Shown here one piece after another: positions 44,948 to 53,568 of a DNA stretch of 64,000 bases. The translations under genes and the position numbers were made by a program. Under the pieces are notes generated by a model, which saw nothing but the letters and a program-made list of their open reading frames with translations, did no database searches and was not told the origin of the DNA. This DNA is from an uncultured Altererythrobacter sp. (GTDB lineage: Bacteria; Pseudomonadota; Alphaproteobacteria; Sphingomonadales; Sphingomonadaceae), in NCBI GenBank assembly GCA_947492235.1, contig CANLLZ010000002.1, positions 806,001-870,000 of the forward strand, written 5' to 3'. Numbering within the stretch: position 1 is the stretch's first letter; each line of letters starts with the position of its first letter.

Positions 44948-47128
44948 ATGGCAACTTCCTCCAACCTGCCGGTAGTTATTCCGCAGTCTTCCCAGTTCGG
45001 CGAGACATCGGTCGGGCGTCTGTTTCGTCAAAGTATTGTGGCTCTGCGCCGCAATGTGTGGCTGGCGCTCGGCCTAGTCGCGCTTGGTCTGGTGCTCGGC
45101 GTGGCCGCCACTCTGCTGCAAACGCCGCGTTACACGGCCACCACCAGCATGGAGATCGACGAACGCGCGCAGCAAATTCTTGGTGAAGGCCTGGATACCG
45201 AAACTGCCGACAGCGATCCGTGGGATATCGACCGTTTCCTGAACACCCAGCTCGATGTCCTGCGCAGCCGCGCTTTGGCGAAACAGGTTGCGGAAGAACT
45301 AGGGCTGCTGGAGGATGACACCTTCCTAACCGCAATGGGCGCTGCAGTGCCTGACGACGCGGCTGACGAAGAAGCGCGCGAAAACGCCGTTCTGGCGCAG
45401 TTGCGCGAGAACCTGCTGATCGAACCGCCAGAGAACAGCCGGGTGGTTCGGGTCTCCTTCACCAGCCCCGATGCTGCACTGTCCGCCCGCATCGTCAACA
45501 GCTTTGCCGCCGAATACATCCGCTCGACGCTGCAGAACCGGTTCGACAGCTCGTCCTATGCGCGTGAGTTCGTATCGGATCAGCTCGAGGAAGCGCGCGT
45601 GCGGCTGGAAACCTCGGAGCGGGAGCTCAATGCGTTTGCGCGGGCTGCCGGGTTGATCCGCTCGCGCGATCCGCAGGTCAGGGAAAACATTCCGGCAAAT
45701 ACCAGCATCACTGCGGCCAGCCTGCAACAGGTGAATCAGGCGGCGAATGCCGCGCGGGCGGAGCGGATCGCTGCTCAAGGCCGATGGGAAGCCGAACGCG
45801 CGACGCCGCTGCTCTCCTCTCAGCGGGTGCAGACCAATTCGACGGTACAATCTCTGATGACCCGCAAGGCCACGCTGGAAACCGAGTTGCAGGCCGCGCG
45901 GGAGCGATATCTCGATGGCCACCCTACGGTCGAGAGGTTGCAAGGCGAGCTGGCGATTACCGACAGGCAATTGTCGACCGCCGCGAACAATGTGCGGGCA
46001 TCGGTGCGCGCCGAGTTCATTGCCGCCCAGCGGGCCGAGCAGGCGCTGGCGAGCCAAGTGCGCGAACTGCGCGGAGAGACGCTGGCGGAGCAGGATCGAT
46101 CGGTGCGTTACAACACTCTGGCGCGCGAGGCGGACACCAACCGCAAGATCTATGACGAGCTGCTCGAGCGCTATAGTCAATTGAATGCGTCGTCAGGTGT
46201 GGCTTCCAGCAATGTGACGATCATCGACACCGCGATGGCTCCGCGGATGCCGTCTTCTCCCAACATGCTCGCAAACCTTCTGGTCGGGTTGCTGGGCGGA
46301 TTGGTCGCTGCAGCGCTGGCAATCTTTGTCAGGGACCAGCTCGACGATGCAATTCGGGTGCCCGAAGACGTCGAAACCAAGCTGGGCTTGCCGCTACTGG
46401 GCGTTGTGCCCAAGGCCCTGCGTGGTGATGCCGGCGACGAACTGGCCGATTCCAATTCGGCCATGGCGGAGTCCTACATGGCGCTGCGTGGAGCCATGCT
46501 TTACGCCACGCCCGAGGGTCTGCCGCCAGCTTTCTCGGTTACCAGCGCAGAAGAGACCGAGGGTAAGACCACCACGAGCATGGCGCTGGCTCAGGGCCTC
46601 GCGCGGATGGGTAAAAGCGTGGTTCTGGTCGATGCAGACCTGCGCCGTCCGTCGATCCATAAGCGTCTTGGCATGGCCAACAAGGCGGGCACGGCCGACT
46701 ATCTGATGTCCGACCGTGGTGCAGCGGAATTTATCCAGCCCGGACCGGTCGACGGTCTTTCGGTGATCACAGCGGGCCCCTCTCCGGTCAGTGCGGCCGA
46801 CCTTCTGTCGACCCCGCGTCTGCAGGATTTGATCACCGAGTTGCGTGCCCGATTCGATGTGGTGATCCTTGATACTCCGCCTGTGCTGGGGCTGGCCGAT
46901 GCACCGACAGTGGTGGCGCAGACCGGCGCGGTTCTGTTCGTCGTCGAAGCGGGAAGGGTGCGCAGCGGGCAGTTGAAATCGGCGCTGCGCCGTCTGCGTT
47001 TCGTCCGCCCGGCAATCCTCGGGGCGGCCATGACCAAGTTTGATCCCTCGCTCGCCGGCAACAGCTATTCCGCTTATTACGGGCGTGATTACTACCGCTA
47101 TGATAGCCCAGACGAGGCGGCAGTCTGA
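44948..47128 (+). CDS. Polysaccharide co-polymerase / BY-type tyrosine autokinase (Wzc/ExoP-like)
   Basis: 726 residues. Wzz-type chain-length domain with a first membrane helix about 37-57, a coiled-coil region about 190-430, and a second helix near 440-457. The cytoplasmic kinase has Walker A ETEGKTTTS with Lys540, Walker A' VVLVDADLRRPS and Walker B VVILDTPPVLG. The C-terminus has a six-Tyr cluster (YSAYYGRDYYRY), the usual autophosphorylation site. It controls chain length and export with the Wza-like protein. The 3' end overlaps the start region of the next gene. Confidence 0.95.
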   Translation: MATSSNLPVVIPQSSQFGETSVGRLFRQSIVALRRNVWLALGLVALGLVLGVAATLLQTPRYTATTSMEIDERAQQILGEGLDTETADSDPWDIDRFLNTQLDVLRSRALAKQVAEELGLLEDDTFLTAMGAAVPDDAADEEARENAVLAQLRENLLIEPPENSRVVRVSFTSPDAALSARIVNSFAAEYIRSTLQNRFDSSSYAREFVSDQLEEARVRLETSERELNAFARAAGLIRSRDPQVRENIPANTSITAASLQQVNQAANAARAERIAAQGRWEAERATPLLSSQRVQTNSTVQSLMTRKATLETELQAARERYLDGHPTVERLQGELAITDRQLSTAANNVRASVRAEFIAAQRAEQALASQVRELRGETLAEQDRSVRYNTLAREADTNRKIYDELLERYSQLNASSGVASSNVTIIDTAMAPRMPSSPNMLANLLVGLLGGLVAAALAIFVRDQLDDAIRVPEDVETKLGLPLLGVVPKALRGDAGDELADSNSAMAESYMALRGAMLYATPEGLPPAFSVTSAEETEGKTTTSMALAQGLARMGKSVVLVDADLRRPSIHKRLGMANKAGTADYLMSDRGAAEFIQPGPVDGLSVITAGPSPVSAADLLSTPRLQDLITELRARFDVVILDTPPVLGLADAPTVVAQTGAVLFVVEAGRVRSGQLKSALRRLRFVRPAILGAAMTKFDPSLAGNSYSAYYGRDYYRYDSPDEAAV

Positions 47129-47187
47129 TTAAGCGGGGCCATACGGACGCGAACACATCACGAGCGCGCCTTGTCGCAGCCTCGGTT

Positions 47188-47862
47188 TTGGCGCTGATTT
47201 TTGCCAGCTTGAGCATCGCCAGCGCTGCGGATCGGCTGGCGATTTTCGATGCCCGCGCATCGGCACTGGTGCCCGCTTCTTTTGCTGGGAGAAGCTCTCA
47301 GATCATGGCTGACACCGCGCTTGAGCGTGGCGAGGTCACCACCGCGCTTGCTCTCGCGGCGTTGGCCGTTCGGCAATCGCCGATGGATGCGGCGGCGGTG
47401 GACCTTCTGGGCGAGGCACAGCTCGCTGCCGGTGAACAGGACGCGGCTTTCGGCACTTTCGCAATCGGGCAACAATTCGGCTGGCGCGGCGCGGTGGGGC
47501 AGGCTTACCAATTCGAACAGGCAATAGCAGGCGGCAATGCCAAGCGCGCGGCGCTCCATCTCGACGCATTGCTGCGCCGGCGGCCAGGGGACACGGCTCT
47601 TCACAGCGCCATCGACCGGCTTCTGGAGCAGGACGATGGGCATGCAGCACTTGCCGAGCGGTTGTCCTACCGCCCGCGATGGCGCAGCGCCGTGCTGGGC
47701 GGGCTCGACGGATTATCGCAGCCAGCGCTGAAAAGGCGCGCCATGCTGGTTGTGGAAGCCATCGAGGCCGCAGCAATCCGCTGCACCGAAGCACGGTTCT
47801 TCGTCGCCTATGCCGAAGCGCGCGGATTGGCCATACAACGATGCGCTACGCCAAACCGCTAG
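47188..47862 (+). CDS. Periplasmic helical-repeat protein of unknown function
   Basis: 224 residues from TTG 47188, Ala/Leu-rich helices resembling a degenerate TPR (ALERGEVTTALALAALAVRQ, SPMDAAAVDLLGEAQLAAGE). The TTG start leaves only IFASLSIASAA of a signal peptide. The same frame is open from 47107 with no ATG, GTG or TTG before 47188, yet in-frame residues from a CTG (47125, overlapping the kinase stop) or ATT (47128) would supply a basic n-region and a full signal peptide. The true start may therefore be non-standard. Such proteins often accompany Wzc in these clusters; the role is unknown. Confidence 0.65.
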   Translation: MALIFASLSIASAADRLAIFDARASALVPASFAGRSSQIMADTALERGEVTTALALAALAVRQSPMDAAAVDLLGEAQLAAGEQDAAFGTFAIGQQFGWRGAVGQAYQFEQAIAGGNAKRAALHLDALLRRRPGDTALHSAIDRLLEQDDGHAALAERLSYRPRWRSAVLGGLDGLSQPALKRRAMLVVEAIEAAAIRCTEARFFVAYAEARGLAIQRCATPNR

Positions 47863-47871
47863 GCGCGGGCC

Positions 47872-49557
47872 TCAAAGACTGGCGGTCAGGTCCAGCTCCA
47901 CTGTCACATCGACGCTGGCCTGCGTTTCCAGATTGGCGTGCATCTGGGTCGAACCGGCATGCAGAGAGCCATACGGCACGCCGCCACCTGAAGTCGGACC
48001 CAGTGGCCGAGCGGACAATTGCAAGCCAGCATTGGGCAAGTCATGGTCGATCAATGGCCCGCTGACGGAGCCTGCCGGGATCGTCGTAACGGCGCGTGAC
48101 CGAACTGGCAGGCCGGGATTGTCGGCCTCTATCTTCAAAGCGGCAGCATTGTTCTTGAATACAAAGCTCTGCGCCGAATGCGGCACCGCCGCGGCCATCC
48201 GGTTGGCGGAGAGATGAACCGTGTATGCGTCGGCTCCGGATTCCGCGAAGGCCGCCACCAGCGGACCGACCCGCGACGGATTGCCATTGGTGATGGTGTT
48301 GCCGGCAATCACCTGTTCGCCGGTCAGCGTGTGGCAGGCGATCACCGGCCTGTTCTCAGCATCTGACCATAGGTCGCAGTGCTCGACAGTTACGGGTCCG
48401 CAGGTTTTGGGCTGGCCATCGTCATCGGTTCCCGTGCCCTTGATGGACAGAACATGCCGGCCATTGGTCCCGGCATCGCTCGCCACCGCCAGCTTGATAT
48501 TGCGCAGGGTCAGTGCGTCGCTGACTTCGAACGACAATTCGCCTTGGATGGTTGGTCGCCCGCCGGGATCGCCCACAGCTCTGACCAGCGTCAGCCCGTC
48601 GATCGAGCATTGGCTGTTTGCATTATAGGCCACGCGCCGCCCGCTGAAGGAGATCGGCGGAACATCGACCGGCGCCGTTGCCGCGCGGATCATCGCATCC
48701 CTCAGCACCAGCCTGTCGCACCCGGCATTCTCCAATTGCGGGCCGGAATTGCCGTCGAAATAGGGGCTTTGAATCGTAACATTGTCACCCTTGCCGGTGA
48801 AGCTGAGGCCCATTCCCAGCGCAGCATTCACTTTGCCGGCCCCGACAATGCGCGGCCGGACAAAGTGGATATCGGCGTAGCGGGCGGTGCCATCATTGTT
48901 GTGGTTCTGCAGTTCGAAATTCATGCGCCCCGCGTCGCGAAACTCGCAATCGACGAAATAGACGGCGTGGATGCCACCAGACATGTTGTCGGTCACCAGC
49001 TTCATGGCGTTAGCAAGCAGGCCCGGCCGCGTGGTGAAGCGGCAGCGATGGAAGATGATATGCTCTAGATCGTTGGCCAGCCCCGCGCCAAAGCCGCCAT
49101 CGAATGTCATATCGGCAAAATAGAGATGGCTGCAGCTGGCACCGAAATCGAACACCCGCCCGCCTGCGGGATTGACGTTAGAGAGGATTGTCCGCGTCAT
49201 CCCGCGCCCGACCATGCCACCATGGCTATCGGTCCATTTGAGCGAGCCGCCACTGGCATTCTGGCCGATGGCGAAAGTGCCGCTGCCGAGCTGGACGATA
49301 CCTTCGCCGACCTGTCCGACGGTCTCGGCAAATGCAGCGAGAGCAGTGCCGTCATCATGGATACCATCGCCCAGTGCGCCGAAATCGCCCGGGGTCAGGC
49401 CCATTTGCCTGATGACGGTGGAGACGGGTCGCAACATGGCCTCCGCAATATCCCGGCGATAGCCCACCGATTGCGCGCCTTCCGCGCCGCCCAGCGCCGC
49501 ATTGAATGCGAGAGAGCGGGCGGCGAGGCCACGCGCCGCGACATCGGCCCCGCTCAT
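47872..49557 (-). CDS. Pectate-lyase-superfamily beta-helix protein, phage tail-spike-like
   Basis: 561 residues on the opposite strand to the rest of the cluster. After an Ala-rich helical N-terminus comes DFGALGDGIHDDGTALAAF (about 59-77), the entry motif of the Pectate_lyase_3 fold, then beta-helix turns with many Asn/Asp/Gly (MVGRGMTRTILSNVNPAGG). The C-terminal domain has TTIPAGSVSGPLIDHDLP, found at the ends of tail-fibre and surface glycan-binding proteins. No signal peptide. Likely role: binding or cutting the cluster's own polysaccharide (inference). The ATG at 49557 overlaps the stop of the partner gene by four bases. Confidence 0.78.
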   Translation of the reverse strand: MSGADVAARGLAARSLAFNAALGGAEGAQSVGYRRDIAEAMLRPVSTVIRQMGLTPGDFGALGDGIHDDGTALAAFAETVGQVGEGIVQLGSGTFAIGQNASGGSLKWTDSHGGMVGRGMTRTILSNVNPAGGRVFDFGASCSHLYFADMTFDGGFGAGLANDLEHIIFHRCRFTTRPGLLANAMKLVTDNMSGGIHAVYFVDCEFRDAGRMNFELQNHNNDGTARYADIHFVRPRIVGAGKVNAALGMGLSFTGKGDNVTIQSPYFDGNSGPQLENAGCDRLVLRDAMIRAATAPVDVPPISFSGRRVAYNANSQCSIDGLTLVRAVGDPGGRPTIQGELSFEVSDALTLRNIKLAVASDAGTNGRHVLSIKGTGTDDDGQPKTCGPVTVEHCDLWSDAENRPVIACHTLTGEQVIAGNTITNGNPSRVGPLVAAFAESGADAYTVHLSANRMAAAVPHSAQSFVFKNNAAALKIEADNPGLPVRSRAVTTIPAGSVSGPLIDHDLPNAGLQLSARPLGPTSGGGVPYGSLHAGSTQMHANLETQASVDVTVELDLTASL

Positions 49558-49985
49558 TGCGACACCCGGTAGATGCATGAGCCGGAGTTCAGAGCGAACT
49601 CAAGCCAGAAGGTCGCTTCGCCATCGCTTTCCGACCAGATCTGCTCGACTCCGTTCTGGGTCAATACGCCCCAATCGAGGCCGACGACCCGTAAATAATG
49701 CAGAGTGGCGCCGCCGTCGACAGACCTTTTCAGGCGCACCTCGCCTGCCCAATCGCCTGACAGCGATACCGCAATCGGAGCAGAGCTTGCGGGCGTGAAA
49801 GGGCCGGCCAACCCGGAGGTCGATTGTGTCCCGGCCAGAACGGCGGCCTGTCCGGCGCCGGCTGCAAGTGCGACCGGAAGCGGATTGGCCTCGGTGATCT
49901 GCACCAGACGGTTCGCAGGATCGGAATATCCGATCGCGAAAGCCGGAGCGAAACCGGCGGGGGTGGTAATACGGGGTGCTGGCAT
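49554..49985 (-). CDS. Small protein paired with the beta-helix protein, virion-like
   Basis: 143 residues. MPAPRITTPAG, an IGYSDPANRLVQITEANPLPV region, and a C-terminal half with GDWAGEVRLKRSVDGGATLHYL. The NPLPV element is common in phage virion and tail-associated proteins (inference from general knowledge, not a search). No signal peptide. It is the first gene of the two-gene minus-strand unit, with a GGAAGG ribosome binding site six bases before the ATG at 49985. Together with the beta-helix protein it looks like a tail-tip cassette. Confidence 0.65.
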   Translation of the reverse strand: MPAPRITTPAGFAPAFAIGYSDPANRLVQITEANPLPVALAAGAGQAAVLAGTQSTSGLAGPFTPASSAPIAVSLSGDWAGEVRLKRSVDGGATLHYLRVVGLDWGVLTQNGVEQIWSESDGEATFWLEFALNSGSCIYRVSQ

Positions 49986-50045
49986 GGGGGTCCTTCCGAA
50001 TCGGGAAGGCAACCAACTATACATCGAAGGTTCTGTAGGAAAATG

Positions 50046-50058
50046 ATTTGTACCAAAT
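50046..50058. repeat. Short palindrome ATTTG-TAC-CAAAT
   Basis: A 5+5 inverted repeat in the AT-rich part of the 207-base divergent gap between the small virion-like gene and the flippase gene. It may be an operator; otherwise I see only a possible TATAGT-type -10 on the minus strand (50016-50021). Confidence 0.35.
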
Positions 50059-50192
50059 AGATTAATCCAAGGGCGCCGTGCCGGAGAAGCCGCATGTGCC
50101 AGAGCCGTGGGGGAACACGCAATCGGGCTTGAGAAGACGGCACTGTCCTGCGATGCCTGTAATCACTGGATCGAAGGGAAGCTGGACACACA

Positions 50193-51485
50193 ATGCGTGC
50201 CCCACGGGCCCATATGCGCGAGGTTTCCGCGACGGCGGCTATTACCGGTTTGCGGATGGCGGGCGCCGCTCTGTCATTCGCGCTGGCAACGCTTCTCTCG
50301 GCCCTTTTGGGCGCGGGCGATGCAGGACGGTTTTTTGCAGCCATTAGCTGGGCGACCGGTCTGGCAATCATCGCATTGTGGGGCTTCCCCCAACTGGTCC
50401 TTCACGAAATCCCCCCCATGCTCGCCCGGGCGAGAAAGAATGCGGTCGGGCCACTCATCCGCTCGATGATGGTCGCCAATGCTGCGCGTCTCTTCGGCCT
50501 TCTCGCCGTTTCGGGTCTTTGTGTTCTTGGGTTCCGAGCAATAACCGGTGCGGGAGGGGCGATCATGGATTTGCTCTTCGCCGCAGCTGCAGCGTTCCTC
50601 TTGCTCACGATCCGAACCGCGACCTCGACGGCCAAGGCCTTGGGGCTGCCGGGCCGGGCAACCGCGCTCGAATTTGTCCTGGTGCCCGGTCTCGCCATCG
50701 GTTTGTGTGTTCTCTTTCTGCTCGGTGGCGACGCCGACTTGTGGGGAGCTATAGTGCTCTACATCGCCACGCTCGCTGTAGCCGCCACTGCTGCCTCCGC
50801 CGGACTCCAACAACAGCTTCCCGGCTGCCGCTTCGCCCGGCGGTCCGATCCCGCGCCGTGGAAGCAGCGCCGGTTTGTGTTTGCGCAAATCGAGACGGGG
50901 CAGTTTCTGACAGCGATGGGTGCAATCGCATTTCTCCCGCTGGTTCTGTCCTCTTCCGACGTCGGGGTGCTCAATCTGGTCTTGCGGATCGCCGGTCTGG
51001 TCTCCCTCGTCACGGCGACCATTCCCTCCATCTTCATCCCGCGACTGGCGACCCTTCAGGCGGAAGGGGACAGTGCGGGATTTGCCCGAACGCTGGGTTC
51101 GCTGCGCCTGATTATGGGAATGTCGGGCGTCGCCGCCTATGCCGCTATTGTCCTCCTCGGACCTGGCATCCTGGCGCTCGCAGGACCGGACTTCTTGGCA
51201 GGCGCGCAGGCTTTGCCATGGGCCGCAGCCGGGTTCTGTGCCGCGCTCGTACTGGGCCCTGCCGGAACCGAGCTGACCTTGCTTGGCCACGAAAAAGTTC
51301 TCCGCAACACAATTTTGCCGCTGGGCATCTTGGGTGTGGTGGCGAGCCTTGTGGCCGGATGGCTGGCAGGTCCTGTCTGGGCTTCTGCCATGCCCGGTGC
51401 GGCAGCCTTTCTGGCGCGCGCAGTCCAGCTGGCCGTTCTGCGGCAAGTGCGGGCGCGGACCGATCTGGACGGGGCCGCGCCATGA
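50193..51485 (+). CDS. Polysaccharide flippase (Wzx/MOP superfamily)
   Basis: 430 residues with about 12-14 membrane segments distributed in two halves, as in Wzx and other MOP exporters. Visible landmarks: SATAAITGLRMAGAALSFALA at the N-terminus (first helix pair), ISWATGLAIIALWGFPQLV, PSIFIPRLATLQAEGD between the halves. It would flip lipid-linked repeat units across the inner membrane. An ATG at 50193 or 50214 (MREVSATA) is possible. Its stop overlaps the next start by four bases (ATGA). Confidence 0.88.
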   Translation: MRAPRAHMREVSATAAITGLRMAGAALSFALATLLSALLGAGDAGRFFAAISWATGLAIIALWGFPQLVLHEIPPMLARARKNAVGPLIRSMMVANAARLFGLLAVSGLCVLGFRAITGAGGAIMDLLFAAAAAFLLLTIRTATSTAKALGLPGRATALEFVLVPGLAIGLCVLFLLGGDADLWGAIVLYIATLAVAATAASAGLQQQLPGCRFARRSDPAPWKQRRFVFAQIETGQFLTAMGAIAFLPLVLSSSDVGVLNLVLRIAGLVSLVTATIPSIFIPRLATLQAEGDSAGFARTLGSLRLIMGMSGVAAYAAIVLLGPGILALAGPDFLAGAQALPWAAAGFCAALVLGPAGTELTLLGHEKVLRNTILPLGILGVVASLVAGWLAGPVWASAMPGAAAFLARAVQLAVLRQVRARTDLDGAAP

Positions 51486-52348
51486 ACCCAAGCGCACAAT
51501 CTCCGAAATTCTCGATCCTGATCGCGACCTATAACGCGGCGGAAACACTGCAACGATGCCTCGATAGCATCGCGGGTCAGAAGACGGGGCTATACGAGGT
51601 CCTGATTGCGGATGGAGGATCGACCGACGGCACACATGCAATTGTCGAAGCGAACGACCATCTTGTGGCGCATCGTATCTCTGGACCCGATGGGGGGCCT
51701 TACGATGCATGGAACAAGCTCCTCCCGCATGCGCGCGGCGAATGGATTATGTTTCTTGGTGCGGACGACCAGCTAGCCACTCCCGACACCCTGCGCCTCC
51801 TTGCCGAGCGCTGCGCCCGGCTTCCGGTCACGGCACCGCAGCTCGCTTTTGTTTTCGGAGTCACCGAATTCGTCGCCGGTGACGAGATTATTGAGCGGTT
51901 TGGCGAACGAGCCATGCCTGGCGACCAGCATGACCTCGCCACGGATTTTTCGCTTTCGCATACAGGCCTGCTCCACCACCGCCATTTGTTTTCCGCTTTC
52001 GGCACGTTCTCGGCAGACTACGCAATTGCGGGCGACGCCCATTTCATGCTGCGCAGCGCCCTCGACCCGCGAACCCGGTTTTTCCATGCGCCCTTTCCGG
52101 TGGCGCGGATGGCCGCCGGTGGCCTGTCGAGCAGCGTTGCCTCGCGGGTGGCTTGCTATGCTGAAGTGGAGAAGGCGCGCCGCGAATTGGGGGTAAAGCC
52201 CATCCGACCGCACTGGCTCGCTGCACTCCAGTTCCGCTCAGCCCTCGCTGCCCGCATTCAGACGGTTCTTGGGAAAAAGGCCCTGCTGTTGGCCGCCAAT
52301 CTCTACCGCACGCTGTCGGGCAAACGCGCGCGGAGCGATTATCGATGA
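51482..52348 (+). CDS. Glycosyltransferase family 2
   Basis: 288 residues. KFSILIATYNAAETLQRCLDS begins the GT-A fold (landmark FSILIATYNAAETL); ADGGSTDGTHAIVEAND, GPDGGPYDAWNKLLPHARGE and FLGADDQL follow the pattern seen in family 2 enzymes acting on repeat-unit sugars. No membrane segment. ATGA overlaps on both sides show coupling with the flippase and the GT4 gene. Donor and acceptor are unknown. Confidence 0.9.
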   Translation: MNPSAQSPKFSILIATYNAAETLQRCLDSIAGQKTGLYEVLIADGGSTDGTHAIVEANDHLVAHRISGPDGGPYDAWNKLLPHARGEWIMFLGADDQLATPDTLRLLAERCARLPVTAPQLAFVFGVTEFVAGDEIIERFGERAMPGDQHDLATDFSLSHTGLLHHRHLFSAFGTFSADYAIAGDAHFMLRSALDPRTRFFHAPFPVARMAAGGLSSSVASRVACYAEVEKARRELGVKPIRPHWLAALQFRSALAARIQTVLGKKALLLAANLYRTLSGKRARSDYR

Positions 52349-53568
52349 GCGGCCTTCCTCCGATACTGAAACTGCATAATCGCTACCGTCAAACGGGCGG
52401 AGAGGAGGCGGTGGTCGCCGCCGAATATGCGTTGCTGGCATCGGCTGGTCACGACGCATCGCTGCGCGAGATGGACAATGCCGACATAGCGGGCCTCTCG
52501 GGGAGTATGGCCAGCTTTGCCGCTGCGTCGGGCAGCGAAAAGTCCGGCGCATGGCTGGAGCGACTGCTCGACGAGACAGGGGCGGGCATAGTCCATGTCC
52601 ACAATTTCTTTCCTCTGCTCTCGCCAACCATCCACCTGACGGCCGCCCGACGCGGTGTGGCTGTGGTGCAGACCCTCCACAATTACCGCCTGCTCTGTGC
52701 TGCCGCTACATTCCTGCGCGATGGCGAGGTATGCGAGAAATGCGTTTCGGGTGGCCGGAAATGGGCGCTGATACATCGTTGTTATCGCGGCTCTCTGGCT
52801 GGCTCACTGGCCAGCATCCGGATGCAGCGCGCCACAATCGGCAGTCGGCAATGGCTTAACGGTGTCCACCGCTTCATCGCGCTTTCCGAATTCGCCCGCC
52901 AGAAGATGATCGCCGGAGGATTACCGGCCGAACGCGTTGTGGTGAAGGGCAATTTTCTCGAGTCAGCGCCCGTTCCGCCGGAGACGCCGATGGAAAAGGG
53001 AAACGGCCGAACCGGCGTGATTTATGTCGGCCGACTGTCGGCAGAAAAAGGTGTGCGGGAGTTGATCGAAGCATGGCGTGCGCTTCCTGATCTCGCTCTG
53101 ACGATCATTGGCACCGGACCGCTGGAGGCTGAACTGAAAGCGGGGGCACCGCCCAATGTTCGCTTTGCCGGGCATCGCTCGGCGGAAGAGGTGGCCGGCA
53201 AGATGCGCTGCGCCAGCCTGCTCGTTATGCCCTCGCTCTGGTATGAAGGGTTCCCGCGCACGATGGTGGAGGCGTTCGCCCGAAAATTGCCGGTGATTGC
53301 CAGCGATCTTGGAAGCTTGCGCGAAATTGCCGGGGAAGGCAGGCTGGCCCGTCTTGTCGAGCCGGGTAATATCGACGCATTGTCGGGCGCTGTCCGACAA
53401 CTGATGGGTTCCGATGACGAGCGCGGCAGGCTCGCCGAGGCAGCGCACGGCGCGTATCTGCAACACCACACCGCGGAAATAAATTTGGGCAAGTTGGAAG
53501 ACATCTACCGCGCAGCATTGGGGGAAGTGGCTCAAGCGCCGGCCACAGGGCTCGGGAGCCGATCATGA
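52345..53568 (+). CDS. Glycosyltransferase family 4
   Basis: 407 residues with a GT-B fold. N-terminal NRYRQTGGEEAVVAAEYAL, HNFFPLLSPTIHLTA, and a C-terminal nucleotide-sugar domain with IYVGRLSAEKGVRELIEAW and MPSLWYEGFPRTMVEAFA, which carries the EX7E-like motif. It has the Cys-rich middle (GEVCEKCVSGGRKW) typical of one family 4 branch that adds sugars to lipid-linked repeats. Coupled to its neighbours by ATGA overlaps. Confidence 0.92.
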   Translation: MSGLPPILKLHNRYRQTGGEEAVVAAEYALLASAGHDASLREMDNADIAGLSGSMASFAAASGSEKSGAWLERLLDETGAGIVHVHNFFPLLSPTIHLTAARRGVAVVQTLHNYRLLCAAATFLRDGEVCEKCVSGGRKWALIHRCYRGSLAGSLASIRMQRATIGSRQWLNGVHRFIALSEFARQKMIAGGLPAERVVVKGNFLESAPVPPETPMEKGNGRTGVIYVGRLSAEKGVRELIEAWRALPDLALTIIGTGPLEAELKAGAPPNVRFAGHRSAEEVAGKMRCASLLVMPSLWYEGFPRTMVEAFARKLPVIASDLGSLREIAGEGRLARLVEPGNIDALSGAVRQLMGSDDERGRLAEAAHGAYLQHHTAEINLGKLEDIYRAALGEVAQAPATGLGSRS

